Positions 1-7,921 of a stretch of DNA of 64,000 nt are shown in pieces. Every line of letters begins with the position of its first letter. Positions within the stretch are counted from its first letter, which is position 1. The position numbers were made by a program, and so were the translations under genes. Source of the stretch: Streptomyces goshikiensis (lineage in GTDB: Bacteria; Actinomycetota; Actinomycetes; Streptomycetales; Streptomycetaceae); NCBI RefSeq assembly GCF_014650555.1, contig NZ_BMVE01000005.1, forward strand, positions 310,001 through 374,000, written 5' to 3'. The notes under the pieces are model-generated. The model was not told the origin of the DNA and made no database searches. It was given only the letters and a program-made list of their open reading frames with translations.

Positions 1-424
1 CCACCATCAGCGTGGACTGCCACGCCCGGTTGGTGCGCCACAGCTCGGCGACGTACAGCTGCGTGAAGGCCGGATACCGGTCGATGAACACGAGGCCCGC
101 CCGGATCATCGCGTCCAGCGCCTCCACGCGGGTCCCGCCCCGGGCCTCCGTCTCCTGCGCCGCCGTCCGCAGGGACTCGGTCAGGAGACCGACCCCGTGC
201 CTCAGCAGCTCCTCGAAGAGGTCGGTCTTGCTGGCGAAGTTGTAGTACACCGTGCCTTTGGCGACCCCCGCCCGCTCGGCGATCTCGTCGACCGTCGTGG
301 CCGAGAAGCCCTGTTCCGCGATGAGGGTGACAGCCGCTTCGTAGAGCTTCTGCCGGGTGGCCTGACGACGGCCGCTGCCGGTACCCGTACCGGTGCTGCT
401 GCTTTCCATGGCGCTGATTCTCAC
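1..424 (-). CDS. TetR-family transcriptional regulator (C-terminus cut by window edge)
   Basis: The N-terminus has a typical TetR helix-turn-helix: a Gly/Ser/Thr-rich head, then RRQATRQKLYEAAV, AEQGFSATTVDEIAERAG and VAKGTVYYNFASKTDLFEEL, followed by the start of a ligand-binding helical domain. I place the start at the GTG at 424 because a GGAGG lies 9 bases upstream (434-438). An ATG five codons inside (409) has no well placed ribosome site. The gene follows the permease stop by 14 bases, so it is the last gene of the ABC operon. The perfect palindrome at 3426-3451 in front of that operon is the obvious candidate operator, which would make this an autoregulated repressor of the exporter. 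The ligand cannot be read from the sequence. Confidence 0.93.
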   Translation of the reverse strand, partial: MRISAMESSSTGTGTGSGRRQATRQKLYEAAVTLIAEQGFSATTVDEIAERAGVAKGTVYYNFASKTDLFEELLRHGVGLLTESLRTAAQETEARGGTRVEALDAMIRAGLVFIDRYPAFTQLYVAELWRTNRAWQSTLMV

Positions 425-438
425 AGGTCAACGCCTCC

Positions 439-2523
439 TTACAGGCTCAGTTCCGGGTGCAGCCGGTCCATCGTCCACACCTGCTTGCCGCGGGCGGCGA
501 GGGCGGTGAGGGCGAGCGCGCCGATCGTGAAGGCCGTCAGGACCGCGCAGCCCTGCCACACGGGGCCGAGATCGCCCCCCGTGATGAGCTTGCGCAGGCT
601 CTCGACGACGTACGACATCGGCAGGTACGGGTGGATCGCGTTGAAGAAGCCCGGGCTGGTCTGAACGGGGTACGTACCGCCCGCCGAGGTCAGCTGGAGC
701 ATCAGGACGGCCAGCACCAGGATCCGCCCGGCCGCGCCGAACTTGGCGTTGAGCCACTGCACGATCGCCGCGAAGCAGGCGGTGACCAGCATCAGGAAGG
801 CGATGGTCAGGGCCGGCCGGGCCATGTCCAGGCCGAGCCCCCAGTGCAGTACGGACATCAGCATGGCCACCTGCGCGGCGCCGAGGCCGGCCACGGGCAG
901 CCAGCCCGCGAAGGCGATCCGCCAGGGCGAGGCACCGGCGGCCAGGGCCCGCTTGTTCATCGGCGCGATCAGCATGTACGCGACCATCGCGCCGACCCAG
1001 AGGGAGAGCGGGATGAAGTACGGGGCGAAGCCGGTGCCGTAGTTGGGCGCCTTGTGCAGGGACTGGTTGGCGAGCTTGACCGGGTCGGCCATGACCTCGG
1101 TGCGGGCGTCGCGCTGCTTCTCGTCGTAGTCCGGGATCTTGCCGGCACCGTCGTGCAGGCCGTCGGCGAGGGTGCCGCTGCCGTCCACGAGCTTGAACAT
1201 GCCGCCCTGGAGGGTGTGCGCGCCGTCGCCGAGCTTGCCGACGCCCTCGCCGAGCTTGCCGGAGCCGCTGGTGGCGGTGCCCAGACCGGTGTGGAGCGTG
1301 GCCATGCCGGAGGCGACCTTGTGAGCGGCTTCGTTGAGGGCGTTGACCTGGCTGACGGCGGTGTTGAGGTCGGACTTGAGCGCGGGGGCCTTCACGGCGA
1401 GCTCGCGGGCGTCCTTCTCCAGCTCGGTCAGCTGGTTGCGGAGCTTGTCGATGTCCCCGCCCGAGCCCTTGACCAGGGCGTTGACGTCGCCGCTGAGCTG
1501 GGCCCCCTCGGCGGCGACCTCCTTGGTCTTCTTCAACCGCTCGCAGAGGGCGGGGGACAGCTTGGTCCCGGGGCCGCACGCCTCGTTGTAGTCGGCGGCG
1601 GTCCGGGTCGCGAGGAGCTGCGAGATGCGGGCGACGGCCGGTGCCTTCTCGGCGAGCTTGTCGAGGTGGTTGCGGGTGACCTTGGCGGTGTCGGCGACCA
1701 GCACGGCGGTGTCCGCGAGCTGCTTGGGGTCCTGGACGAAGGGGCGGGCCTTGCCCGCGACGCCGTCCATCTTGTCGGCGAGCTTCTGGGTGCCGTCGGC
1801 GATGCCCCGCGTTCCGGTCTTCAGCTGTGCGGCGCCCGAGCCCAGCTTCCTGAGCCCGCTGGTGAGCTCGTCGGACTTCTCCTCGGCCGTGTCGAGGCCC
1901 TCGGCGAGGTCCTTGGCGCCCTGCTGGGCCTTGCCGGCCCCGTCCTTGATCTGGTCGGCGCCGTCGGCGGCCTCGGCCGTCTTGTCGTGCAGGTCGGAGA
2001 AGTTCACGAAGATCTTGTCGAGGAAGCCGCGGGAGGCGTTCTTGGACGCCGCCGAGCGGACCTCGGAGAAGACGGTGCGGGAGATCGAGCCGACGACGTA
2101 GTTGTTCGCGTCGTTCGTGCGGACCTGGAGCGCGCCGGTGGTGGGGTCGTCCCCGGAACTGGAGGCGATCTTCTCGCTGAAGTCGGCGGGCATGGTCAGG
2201 GACAGGTAGAACTTCCCGTCCTCCAGGCCCTTCGCCGCCTCGGCGGCGCTGACCTCGCGCCAGTCGAAGGTCCGACTGTCGCGCAGCTTCTTGGTGATCT
2301 CACCGCCGGCGTCGAGGTGCTTGCCGTCCACGGTGGCGCCCTGGTCGGAGTTGACGAGGGCGACGGGCACCTTGTCGAGGCGGCCGTACGGGTCCCAGAA
2401 GGACCAGAGGTACAGCGCGCCGTAGAGCAGCGGCAGCAGGAGCAGCGCGACGAGGGCGGCCCGGGGGAGCTTTCCCCGCCCGAACCGCTTCAGCTCAAGC
2501 GCGGCGAGCTTCGGCGAGCGCAT
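439..2523 (-). CDS. YhgE/Pip-family ABC-type membrane permease
   Basis: A 694-residue protein. It starts MRSPKLAALELKRFGRGKLP, followed by one hydrophobic segment (about 20-40) and the VNSDQGA motif typical of YhgE/Pip and ABC-2 type proteins. A long extracytoplasmic stretch (about 150-470) is rich in Gly-Ala-Asp-Lys heptad-like repeats such as LADGTQKLADKM, and five or six membrane segments lie at the C-terminus. Members are related to phage-infection protein and to ABC-2 exporters. The substrate is unknown; lipid or drug export is an inference. The start at 2523 lies inside the ATPase gene (29-base overlap), so the two are probably translationally coupled. Confidence 0.88.
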   Translation of the reverse strand: MRSPKLAALELKRFGRGKLPRAALVALLLLPLLYGALYLWSFWDPYGRLDKVPVALVNSDQGATVDGKHLDAGGEITKKLRDSRTFDWREVSAAEAAKGLEDGKFYLSLTMPADFSEKIASSSGDDPTTGALQVRTNDANNYVVGSISRTVFSEVRSAASKNASRGFLDKIFVNFSDLHDKTAEAADGADQIKDGAGKAQQGAKDLAEGLDTAEEKSDELTSGLRKLGSGAAQLKTGTRGIADGTQKLADKMDGVAGKARPFVQDPKQLADTAVLVADTAKVTRNHLDKLAEKAPAVARISQLLATRTAADYNEACGPGTKLSPALCERLKKTKEVAAEGAQLSGDVNALVKGSGGDIDKLRNQLTELEKDARELAVKAPALKSDLNTAVSQVNALNEAAHKVASGMATLHTGLGTATSGSGKLGEGVGKLGDGAHTLQGGMFKLVDGSGTLADGLHDGAGKIPDYDEKQRDARTEVMADPVKLANQSLHKAPNYGTGFAPYFIPLSLWVGAMVAYMLIAPMNKRALAAGASPWRIAFAGWLPVAGLGAAQVAMLMSVLHWGLGLDMARPALTIAFLMLVTACFAAIVQWLNAKFGAAGRILVLAVLMLQLTSAGGTYPVQTSPGFFNAIHPYLPMSYVVESLRKLITGGDLGPVWQGCAVLTAFTIGALALTALAARGKQVWTMDRLHPELSL

Positions 2524-3412
2524 CGTCCGTCCCCTTCGTGTTCGTGTCCGTCTTCGCGTTCGTGTCCGGCTCCGCGTCCGGCTCCGCGTCCGATTCCGGC
2601 TTCGCGTCCGTCTTCGTGTTCGTGTCCGGCTTCGCATCCGGCTTCGCGTCCGTTTCCGGCCTCGCGTCCGTCTCGGCGGCCGGCGCCGAGTCCGGCTTCG
2701 CGTCCGGCGTCTTGGCCGGGGTTCCGGTGCGGACCACCGGTATGTCCTGCGGTGCCTCGCTGCACACCGCGAAGACGGTGGTGCCGCGCGCGGCGATGGC
2801 TCGGAGCAGGGACCAGGCCTCGGCGCGTTCGGCGTCCGAGAGCTTGAGGTCCAGGTCGTCGAGGGCCAGCAGCCGCGGGTCGCCGAGCAGCGCGATGGCC
2901 ACGGACAGGCGTACGGACTCCAGGCGTTCCAGGTCGCGTACGGAGGTACGGGGCCCCTTGGGCAGGGTCGCGAGGTCCAGGCCGGCGACGGCCAGGGCCT
3001 CCTCGATCCGGGCTGCCGCGGAGGCGCGGCGCTCGCCGCGCGGCCGGAGCAGGGCGCGGATCGGGCCCTCGTAGCGGCGCTGGAGCAGGGCGCCCTCGCG
3101 CAGCTGCTCGGCGACGGTGAGCGCCTGGTCGAGGTCGTTGACGCCGGAGACCGGGCCGAGGGCGGCGATCCTGCGGACCGCGGCCATCTTCTTCGGCAGC
3201 CGGTGGCCGCCCACCTCGGCATGGCCCGCGGTGGGTTTCATCCGGCCGGTGAGGGCAAGGAGCAGACAGGTCCGGCCGCTGCCCGAGGGGCCTTCGACCG
3301 CGGCGATCGAGCCGGGTGCCGCATCGATCGCGATGTTCCGGAACACCCAGCCGCGCGGGCCCTTGAGTCCGAAGTCCTCGGCTTTGACGGCCGCACCGTG
3401 CGGGCTGTCCAC
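2495..3412 (-). CDS. degenerate ABC transporter ATP-binding protein with Asp/Lys/Pro repeat tail
   Basis: A 305-residue protein. Residues 1-225 have the ABC fold, but every hallmark is altered. Walker A (41-48) reads GPSGSGRT, with Arg for Lys. The signature region reads LERLESVRLS rather than LSGGQ. Walker B is LLALDDLDL, with Asp where the catalytic Glu is expected, and no H-loop His is evident after TTVFAVCSE. The last 75 residues are a low-complexity tail built from DAKPD/DTNTK-like units. A GTG start follows GGGAGG. It is the first gene of the operon and overlaps the permease by 29 bases. It may bind ATP without normal hydrolysis, which is inference. Confidence 0.85.
   Translation of the reverse strand: MDSPHGAAVKAEDFGLKGPRGWVFRNIAIDAAPGSIAAVEGPSGSGRTCLLLALTGRMKPTAGHAEVGGHRLPKKMAAVRRIAALGPVSGVNDLDQALTVAEQLREGALLQRRYEGPIRALLRPRGERRASAAARIEEALAVAGLDLATLPKGPRTSVRDLERLESVRLSVAIALLGDPRLLALDDLDLKLSDAERAEAWSLLRAIAARGTTVFAVCSEAPQDIPVVRTGTPAKTPDAKPDSAPAAETDARPETDAKPDAKPDTNTKTDAKPESDAEPDAEPDTNAKTDTNTKGTDDALAEARRA
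2538..2720. repeat. degenerate tandem coding repeat (Asp-Ala-Lys-Pro-Asp tail)
   Basis: This stretch repeats a short unit of the kind TTCGCGTCCGGC/TTCGTGTCCGTC, encoding on the minus strand the DAKPD, DAEPD and DTNTK blocks at the C-terminus of the ATP-binding protein. The units are imperfect, so this is an old or diverging expansion, possibly variable in length between strains. Confidence 0.75.
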
Positions 3413-3425
3413 GCCGTCCCCTCCC

Positions 3426-3451
3426 TTTTGAACTGACTGGTCAGTTCAAAA
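3426..3451. promoter_or_regulatory. TetR-type operator palindrome
   Basis: Two perfect 12-base arms, TTTTGAACTGAC and GTCAGTTCAAAA, are separated by TG. The core resembles the ACTGACTGGTCAGT-like operators bound by many TetR repressors. It sits 13 bases upstream of the GTG of the ATP-binding protein gene and so overlaps or adjoins the promoter of the ABC-permease-tetR operon. Binding by the TetR encoded at 1-424 is inference. Confidence 0.85.
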
Positions 3452-3647
3452 ACTAGCACCTTCCGGCGCATCCGGCGCGCGGTGGGGGGTAGTTACTCGG
3501 ACAGACACGACAAACCCACAGGTCAGAGCGATTGTCAGTGGGGCACGTCACGATGGATCCACGCAACACCGCACAAGGCACCACACGACGAGCAAGAGGC
3601 ACTACACGGCACAAGCGACAGCACCACGCATCGACAGGAGGTTCGTC

Positions 3648-4133
3648 ATGGCCACACCGTCCCCGTCCCCTGTCCACCCCGTCCCGCGGAAGTCGGCGGC
3701 CCCACCGGCTGCCCTCGATCTCCTCGCCAAGGCCCGCTGCGGTCTGGCCGAGGCGGCGGAACTGCCCGGCCCCAACGAGCGGTACGCCACGGCGCACCTC
3801 GCGGCGCTGCGCGCGGCCGCGGCCGTACTGGCCGCGCGCGGCCGGCCCGAGCCGGTGAACCCGCGCCGGCGGCCCCGGATCCGGCCCGCCTGGGAGGTAC
3901 TGCCGGAGACGGCACCGGAGCTGACGGAGTGGAGCGCGCTGTTCGCGTCCGGCGCCGCCCGCCGGGCCCGTGCCGAGGCGGGCATACCGGGTGCGGCGAC
4001 CGCGCGGGAGGCGGACGACCTGGTGCGCGAAGTCGCGATGTTCCTGCGCCTGGTGGAACGCATGCTCGCGCTCCGGCCGGTGTCCGCCCCGGCCCTGCCG
4101 CAGCCCCGCCCGGAGCGTCCGGACGCGGGATGA
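3648..4133 (+). CDS. SAV_6107-family HEPN-domain protein
   Basis: A 161-residue protein of mostly Ala/Arg/Leu-rich helices, matching the small Streptomyces HEPN family (SAV_6107 type). It contains R45-YATA-H50, fitting the R-x4-6-H motif of HEPN ribonucleases, after a Pro-rich N-terminus. The ATG is preceded by AGGAGG at 7 bases. It is followed by a methyltransferase gene 73 bases downstream on the same strand. HEPN proteins are often RNases or toxins; an RNase role here is an inference from the motif alone. Positionally it belongs to the conserved segment near the division cluster. Confidence 0.85.
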   Translation: MATPSPSPVHPVPRKSAAPPAALDLLAKARCGLAEAAELPGPNERYATAHLAALRAAAAVLAARGRPEPVNPRRRPRIRPAWEVLPETAPELTEWSALFASGAARRARAEAGIPGAATAREADDLVREVAMFLRLVERMLALRPVSAPALPQPRPERPDAG

Positions 4134-4206
4134 GATCCCCGGCAGCCCGAGGCAATAGGGTGGGGCCCGTACCGCTCGCCCTTACCGCGCCGAGGAGCCA
4201 TCAGCC

Positions 4207-4965
4207 GTGTCGGACACTTCCCGCCCCCGTGCCTCCCTTCGCACCGCTGTGGTGTGGGAGGTCCTCAAGGAGGCCCTCGACCGCCGGGTGAAGGCGACCG
4301 GGCGGGATGTGCTCGACGTGCTGGACACCGGCGGCGGCACCGGCAAGTTCGCCGTCCCGGTGGCCCGGCTGGGTCACCGCGTCACCGTGGTCGACCCCAG
4401 CCCGAACGCGCTGTTCGGGCTGGAGCGCCGGGTCTCCGAGGCCGGCGTCGCCGACCTGGTGCGCGGCGTCCAGGGCGACGCCCAGGGCCTGCTGGATGTC
4501 GTCGAGCGCGACGCGTACGACGTGGTGCTCTGCCACGGCGTGCTGGAATACGTCGACGACCCGGCCGAGGGCGTCGCCAACGCCTTCGCGGCGCTGCGGT
4601 CCGGCGGCGTCCTCAGCCTGCTCGCCGCCGGTCTCGGCGGGGCCGTGCTGGCCCGCGCGCTGGCCGGCCACTTCACCGAGGCGCGCACCGCGCTGACCGA
4701 CCCGGCGGGCCGCTGGGGCACGGGCGACCCGGTGCCGCGCCGCTTCACCGCCGAGCAGCTCACCGAGCTGGTCGGGGGCGCCGGCCTGGAGGTCGGCACG
4801 GTGCACGGCGTGCGGATCTTCGCCGACCTGGTACCCGGGGTCCTGGTCGACACCGAGCCCGGCGCGGTCGAGGCCCTGCTGCGCCTGGAGGAGGCCGCGG
4901 CCGAGCTCCCCGCCTTCCACGCGGTCGCCACGCAACTGCACGTCCTTGGCGAGAAGCCCGCCTGA
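4207..4965 (+). CDS. SAM-dependent class I methyltransferase
   Basis: A 252-residue protein with a Rossmann methyltransferase core. Motif I is VLDTGGGTGKFAVPVARLG (about 37-55). An acidic residue for the ribose appears in VTVVDPSPNAL, motif III-like GDAQGLL follows, and then DVVLCHGVLEYVDDP, typical of UbiE/SmtA-like enzymes. The start is taken as GTG 4207. The substrate is not evident. It lies directly behind the HEPN gene on the same strand, so co-transcription is likely. Confidence 0.88.
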   Translation: MSDTSRPRASLRTAVVWEVLKEALDRRVKATGRDVLDVLDTGGGTGKFAVPVARLGHRVTVVDPSPNALFGLERRVSEAGVADLVRGVQGDAQGLLDVVERDAYDVVLCHGVLEYVDDPAEGVANAFAALRSGGVLSLLAAGLGGAVLARALAGHFTEARTALTDPAGRWGTGDPVPRRFTAEQLTELVGGAGLEVGTVHGVRIFADLVPGVLVDTEPGAVEALLRLEEAAAELPAFHAVATQLHVLGEKPA

Positions 4966-5230
4966 TCTGCGGCGCTGTAGCGCACCGAGTCAGCCGTACA
5001 CCCTCCGCCGAGCCGGTCGGACCCGTATGATCGAGGACACCGACCGGCATGGCGGCCGGGCCATTGGGGAATAAGCGCCTCAGTGACCGCGCCTTTCCGG
5101 CGGTACGGATCGCCGCGGTGCTTTTTCAGAGCGTGGCGTCGAGGGCGGGTATCACGGGGGCGATTCCCCGCCTATCCTGAAGGGGACCCCTGGTCGCTCC
5201 CCCCGCGACCGACGGATGAGGAGGACTCCC

Positions 5231-5632
5231 GTGCCGCTCTCGGAGCACGAGCAGCGAATGCTCGAGCAGATGGAGCGAGCGCTGTACGCCGAAGATCCCA
5301 AGTTCGCGACAGCGCTTGAGGGTAGCGGACTGCGCACGTACACCCGGCGTCGGGTTTACATGGCAGTCGCAGGCATTGTGGTGGGTATCGCGCTCCTCAT
5401 GACCGGCGTGATCTGGCAGAGCGTGCTCTGGATCAGCGTGGTGGGATTCCTCGTCATGCTGGGATGCACGGTTCTCGTGGTCACCGGTTGGCGCAAGGCA
5501 CCCAAGCCCGGCGAGCAGCCCGTCTCCGGTAGTGCAAGCGGTTCGGGCCACGGCCAGAACCGGCAGCGTCGGTCGATGATGACCCGGATCGAGGAGCGGT
5601 GGCAGCGCCGCCGCGACGAACACGGCCAGTAG
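5231..5632 (+). CDS. DUF3040 membrane protein
   Basis: A 133-residue protein starting MPLSEHEQRMLEQMERAL, the hallmark N-terminus of the actinobacterial DUF3040 family. Two membrane segments (about 42-62 and 66-88) and a basic Arg/Gln-rich C-terminus follow. GTG 5231 is chosen because GAGGAGG lies 6-7 bases upstream and the family begins at this point. In Streptomyces this family lies just outside the division and cell-wall cluster. Its function is unknown. A strong hairpin follows the stop. Confidence 0.9.
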   Translation: MPLSEHEQRMLEQMERALYAEDPKFATALEGSGLRTYTRRRVYMAVAGIVVGIALLMTGVIWQSVLWISVVGFLVMLGCTVLVVTGWRKAPKPGEQPVSGSASGSGHGQNRQRRSMMTRIEERWQRRRDEHGQ

Positions 5633-5647
5633 GGCCTACGGATTTCG

Positions 5648-5685
5648 ATGAGGGGACGGCTGCCCTGCGGCGGCCGTCCCCTCAT
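5648..5685 (+). terminator. hairpin terminator after DUF3040 gene
   Basis: Perfect 13-base stem ATGAGGGGACGGC / GCCGTCCCCTCAT with a 12-base loop, 15 bases after the DUF3040 stop and before the DUF4126 gene. There is no long T-tract, as is common in Streptomyces. Confidence 0.75.
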
Positions 5686-5723
5686 GCGTGTCTTCAGGCC
5701 CCCTTCTGCGGCATGATGATCAG

Positions 5724-6377
5724 GTGAGTGTGCTCCCCCTGGTCTTCACCAGTGGCTGGGCCAGCGGGATCAACGCCTACGCCGTGGTCCTCCTGCTCGG
5801 CATCTTCGGCCGGACCGGACTGACCGACGACGTCCCCGCGTCGCTGCAACGCACCGACGTGCTGATCGTCGCGGCCGTCCTGTTCCTCTGCGAGGCGGTG
5901 GCCGACAAGGTTCCGTACGTGGACTCGATATGGGACGCCCTCCACACCGTGATCCGGCCGCTGGCCGGTGCCGTGATCGGTGCGCTGCTGGCAGGTCAGA
6001 GCGGCTCGCTCTCCGACATCGCGGCCGGGGCGGTCGGTGGCTCCACGGCCCTGGCCAGCCATTTCGTCAAGGCCGGCACCCGGATGGCGATCAACACCTC
6101 GCCAGAGCCGTTCACCAACGTGGGCATGAGCCTCGCCGAGGACCTCGGCGTGGCCGGCATCGTCACCTTCGCGATGTTCAACCCGCAGGTCGCCGCGATC
6201 ATCGCGGCCGTGCTGCTGGCCCTGGGCCTGGCCACGCTGGTGTTCCTGTGGGCCCGGATCCGCCGCTTCCTGCGCCGCCGCGCCCAGCGCCGCGAGGAGC
6301 GGCACCTCGCCGCCGAGGCCCGCGAGTCCGCCGGGACGGCCGGGACCACCGGGATCGGTCCGGCGCCACCCCGCTGA
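5724..6377 (+). CDS. DUF4126 multi-spanning membrane protein
   Basis: A 217-residue protein beginning MSVLPLVFTSGWASGINAYA, typical of DUF4126. It has four to five hydrophobic segments, the conserved CEAVADKVPYVDSIWD loop, AGAVIGAL and SPEPFTNVGMSLAEDL, then a basic tail. GTG 5724 matches the family N-terminus; the ribosome site is weak, so the mRNA may start close to the codon. The function is unknown. It stands on the same strand as the flavoprotein gene 43 bases downstream. Confidence 0.85.
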   Translation: MSVLPLVFTSGWASGINAYAVVLLLGIFGRTGLTDDVPASLQRTDVLIVAAVLFLCEAVADKVPYVDSIWDALHTVIRPLAGAVIGALLAGQSGSLSDIAAGAVGGSTALASHFVKAGTRMAINTSPEPFTNVGMSLAEDLGVAGIVTFAMFNPQVAAIIAAVLLALGLATLVFLWARIRRFLRRRAQRREERHLAAEARESAGTAGTTGIGPAPPR

Positions 6378-6420
6378 CCTGGGTCGATCCCGGCCCCTCC
6401 CGGTCGATAGGCTCAGCCGC

Positions 6421-7914
6421 ATGGCACGAATTGCGGTGATCGGCGCCGGCATGGGCGCGATGGCGACGGCGGCCCGGCTGGCCGTGGCGGGCCACCAGGT
6501 GACGGTGTACGAGCGCGGGAGCACCTACGGCGGCTCGGTCGGCCGGTACGAGCGCGAGGGCTTCGCCTTCGACACGGGCCCCGGGCTGCTGCACCTGCCA
6601 GCCGTCTACCGCGACCTCTTCGTGAAGACCGGCAAGCGGCCGCTGGAGGAGTGCGTCGAGCTGGTCCAGGTGGATCCGGCCGTCCGGCACCTGCTGCCCG
6701 ACGGCAGCGAGGCCACCCTCCCCAACGTCTCGCGCGGCGGCGCCGAGGCCGTCCTCGACCGGGCCTTCGGCGCGGGCGCGGGCGGGCGCTGGAGCGCCGT
6801 CCTGGGCCGTGCCCGCGACGCCTGGGACGCCACCCGCCGCCCGCTGCTGGAGGAGCCGCTGCGCACCGACTGGCGGGTGCTGGGCCGCGAGCCGTACCCG
6901 GCGCTGCGCGGGAGCGGGCTGCTGCGCCGCCGGCCGCCGACCCTCGCCGAGGTGGCCGAGCGGGAGCTGGGCGGAAGGCTCGCAGGCCTGCTGGAGAGCC
7001 CGGTGCTCGCGCACGGCCTGGCCCCCGGCGCCACCCCGGCCGCCGCGACGGTCCTCCCGTACATGGAGCAGACCTTCGGCAGCTGGTACGTACGAGGCGG
7101 CATCCGCGCCCTGGCCACCGCCGTGTACGAGCGCTGCCTGGAGCGCAAGGTCACCTTCGAGTTCGGCGCCGCGGTCCGGGAGGTACTGGTCCGCGAGGGC
7201 AGGGCGGCCGGGCTGCTGCTGGCCGACGGCGCCGAGGTCCCCGCCGATTTCGTCGTCTGCGGGATCGACCCGCGGCAGCTGCCGCCCGCCTCCGTGCCGC
7301 GGCCGGCCGGCGCCGTCCCCGCCCGGGGGCCCGGGGTGCCCAGCCGGATCACCCTCTTCCTCGCCCTGCGCGGCGCCCGCCCCGCCGACGCCGCGCACCG
7401 CACGGTCGTCCACTCCCCCGGACTCGCCGCCGAGGCCCGGGCCGCCTTCGCCGGGGAGCACACCGCACCCCCCACCGTGACGGTGCTGCGGCCCGACGAC
7501 CCGGCGACCCGGCCCGACGCGGACCACGAGGCCGTCACGGTGAGCGCCGTGTGCGCCCCCGAGGGGGTGCTGGACTGGTCGGACCCGGCGCTGACGGCCC
7601 GCTACGCGCAGGCGCTCCTCGCCGCCGCCGGGCGGGCCGTGCCGGGGCTGCGCGAGCGGCTGCTGTGGCAGGAGCTGCGCACCCCCGCCGATGTCGCGCG
7701 GGCCACGGGAGCGGTGGGCGGCGCGGTGCCCCCGCCGTCGGTCGCGGGAGCCGGGGGCCGGCTGCTCCACCCGGCGAACGCCACCGCCCTGCCCGGTCTG
7801 TTCCTGGCGGGCGGCTGGGCGCACCCCGGTGGCGGGCTCGCGCACGCCGGGATGACCGGGGCCCTGGTGGCCGGGCTGATCGTGGAGGGCGCCGGCTTCC
7901 GCGGCTCCCAGTGA
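6421..7914 (+). CDS. phytoene desaturase-like (CrtI-type) FAD-dependent oxidoreductase
   Basis: A 497-residue protein. The N-terminal dinucleotide fold is IAVIGAGMGAMATAARLA, with the acidic ribose-binding residue in VTVYERGSTYGGSVGRYE. The CrtI-like segment FAFDTGPGLLHLP follows, and a C-terminal FAD motif LFLAGGWAHPGGGLAHAGMTG. The domain order is that of the NAD(P)/FAD-dependent CrtI/retinol-saturase group. No carotenoid cluster surrounds it, so the substrate is open. It converges with the repeat-tailed membrane gene, whose stop is only 7 bases away. Confidence 0.85.
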   Translation: MARIAVIGAGMGAMATAARLAVAGHQVTVYERGSTYGGSVGRYEREGFAFDTGPGLLHLPAVYRDLFVKTGKRPLEECVELVQVDPAVRHLLPDGSEATLPNVSRGGAEAVLDRAFGAGAGGRWSAVLGRARDAWDATRRPLLEEPLRTDWRVLGREPYPALRGSGLLRRRPPTLAEVAERELGGRLAGLLESPVLAHGLAPGATPAAATVLPYMEQTFGSWYVRGGIRALATAVYERCLERKVTFEFGAAVREVLVREGRAAGLLLADGAEVPADFVVCGIDPRQLPPASVPRPAGAVPARGPGVPSRITLFLALRGARPADAAHRTVVHSPGLAAEARAAFAGEHTAPPTVTVLRPDDPATRPDADHEAVTVSAVCAPEGVLDWSDPALTARYAQALLAAAGRAVPGLRERLLWQELRTPADVARATGAVGGAVPPPSVAGAGGRLLHPANATALPGLFLAGGWAHPGGGLAHAGMTGALVAGLIVEGAGFRGSQ

Positions 7915-7921
7915 GGACCGC

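Noticed and set aside
428..2847. Very long open frames on both strands across the permease gene
   Set aside because: They are by-products of high GC third positions; compositions are Arg/Gly/Ala-rich without domains, while the permease frame has membrane segments and family motifs.
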